Assembly: GCA_029219465.1 (NCBI GenBank)
Contig: JAQXTL010000002.1
Span: forward strand, 1 to 64,000
DNA length: 64,000 nt
From: Methanobacteriaceae archaeon
GTDB taxonomy: Archaea > Methanobacteriota > Methanobacteria > Methanobacteriales > Methanobacteriaceae
Reading direction: 5' to 3'
Each line of letters opens with the position of its first letter. The first letter of the stretch is position 1. Positions 63,798 through 64,000 of the stretch are shown piece after piece. Below the pieces are notes generated by a model. That model searched no databases and was not told where the DNA came from. It was given only the letters and a program-made list of their open reading frames with translations. The position numbers and the translations under genes are program-made.

Positions 63798-64000
63798 ATG
63801 ATTTTAAGCATTATTATACCTACTTACAATGAAGAAGATTATCTTCCAGTTCTTCTGGATAGTATTAAAGAACAGAATTTTGACGATTATGAAGTTATTG
63901 TGGCGGATGCTAATTCAAAAGACCGCACACGTGAAATTGCTGAAGAATACGGTTGTATAGTAGTTGATGGGGGATTACCTGCTGTAGGTAGAAATAATGG
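63798..64000 (+). CDS. Glycosyltransferase family 2 (partial, runs off the right edge)
   Basis: The frame opens at ATG with LSIIIPTYNEEDYLPVLLDSIKEQ, then YEVIVADANSKDRT, the nucleotide-sugar-binding GT-A start of family 2 glycosyltransferases. About 67 residues are present and the frame is open at the window edge. ATG lies 47 bases after the DMT gene stop. It may act in cell-surface glycan synthesis. Confidence 0.85.
   Translation, partial: MILSIIIPTYNEEDYLPVLLDSIKEQNFDDYEVIVADANSKDRTREIAEEYGCIVVDGGLPAVGRNN

Noticed and set aside
1-64000. tRNA, rRNA or other structured RNA genes
   Set aside because: No GC-rich, cloverleaf-like or rRNA-like stretch is visible in the intergenic regions; all larger gaps are AT-rich promoter or spacer sequence.

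Overview
This is an AT-rich chromosomal window from a methanogenic archaeon of the Methanobacteriales, most likely Methanobrevibacter (M. smithii or a close relative). The case rests on gene content: CoM/CoB fumarate reductase subunit B, indolepyruvate oxidoreductase, an FmdE protein, archaeal NAC, archaeal UMP kinase, AqpM-type aquaporin, SepF, a FilR1-type regulator, and several very large adhesin-like surface proteins of the kind known from M. smithii. Many genes have a GGTGAT-type Shine-Dalgarno (SD) sequence about three bases before the start, which let me correct several starts, including TTG and GTG ones. I saw no rRNA, tRNA or CRISPR array.

Layout. 1-6 kb: the start of an exported protein at the left edge, a Mop-type molybdate-binding protein with a clear operator-like dyad, modABC, a methyltransferase, a 34-residue basic protein and argJ. 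6-10 kb: a minus-strand cluster holding a nucleotide-cyclase-like membrane protein, a NYN/PIN-like protein, a CpdA-like phosphoesterase and NAC. 10-14.6 kb: a FUSC-type membrane protein, tag, and a complete IS1182-like element with inverted ends and a possible 4-bp target duplication. 14.8-26.3 kb: four adhesin-like genes in a row. 26.5-30 kb: FmdE with a FecBCD-type ABC importer. 30-34 kb: small redox proteins and a sodium/solute symporter with its 37-residue partner. 34-41 kb: aryl-CoA ligase, ACT protein, iorAB and tfrB. 41-50 kb: an Fe-S protein, dcd, glycyl-tRNA synthetase, a FilR1 regulator, TatD-related protein, TDT transporter, sepF, a DUF1611 protein, a ZPR1 zinc finger and a histone-fold-like acidic protein. 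50-55 kb: a fifth adhesin with six DUF11 repeats. 55-64 kb: a possible pseudomurein-binding surface protein, aquaporin, nitroreductase, UMP kinase, TatD, a zinc-ribbon/YbjQ cluster, transporters and the start of a glycosyltransferase.

How the parts fit. Two oxyanion/metal uptake loci (modABC plus Mop, and FmdE plus the Fec-type importer) could both serve the Mo/W enzyme formylmethanofuran dehydrogenase. The ligase/ACT/iorAB/tfrB block fits anaerobic aryl-acid and fumarate metabolism. The adhesin-like proteins, the possible pseudomurein-binding protein and the glycosyltransferase point to cell-surface work in a host gut.

The strongest leads are: a cyclase-like protein two genes from a CpdA-like phosphoesterase; the histone-fold-like protein; the Mop-promoter dyad; SD sequences placed before AUU codons in two divergent adhesin genes, whose shared intergenic region also has an 11-bp dyad around a TATA element; and perfect stop-codon-overlapping hairpins at the native convergent gene junctions.
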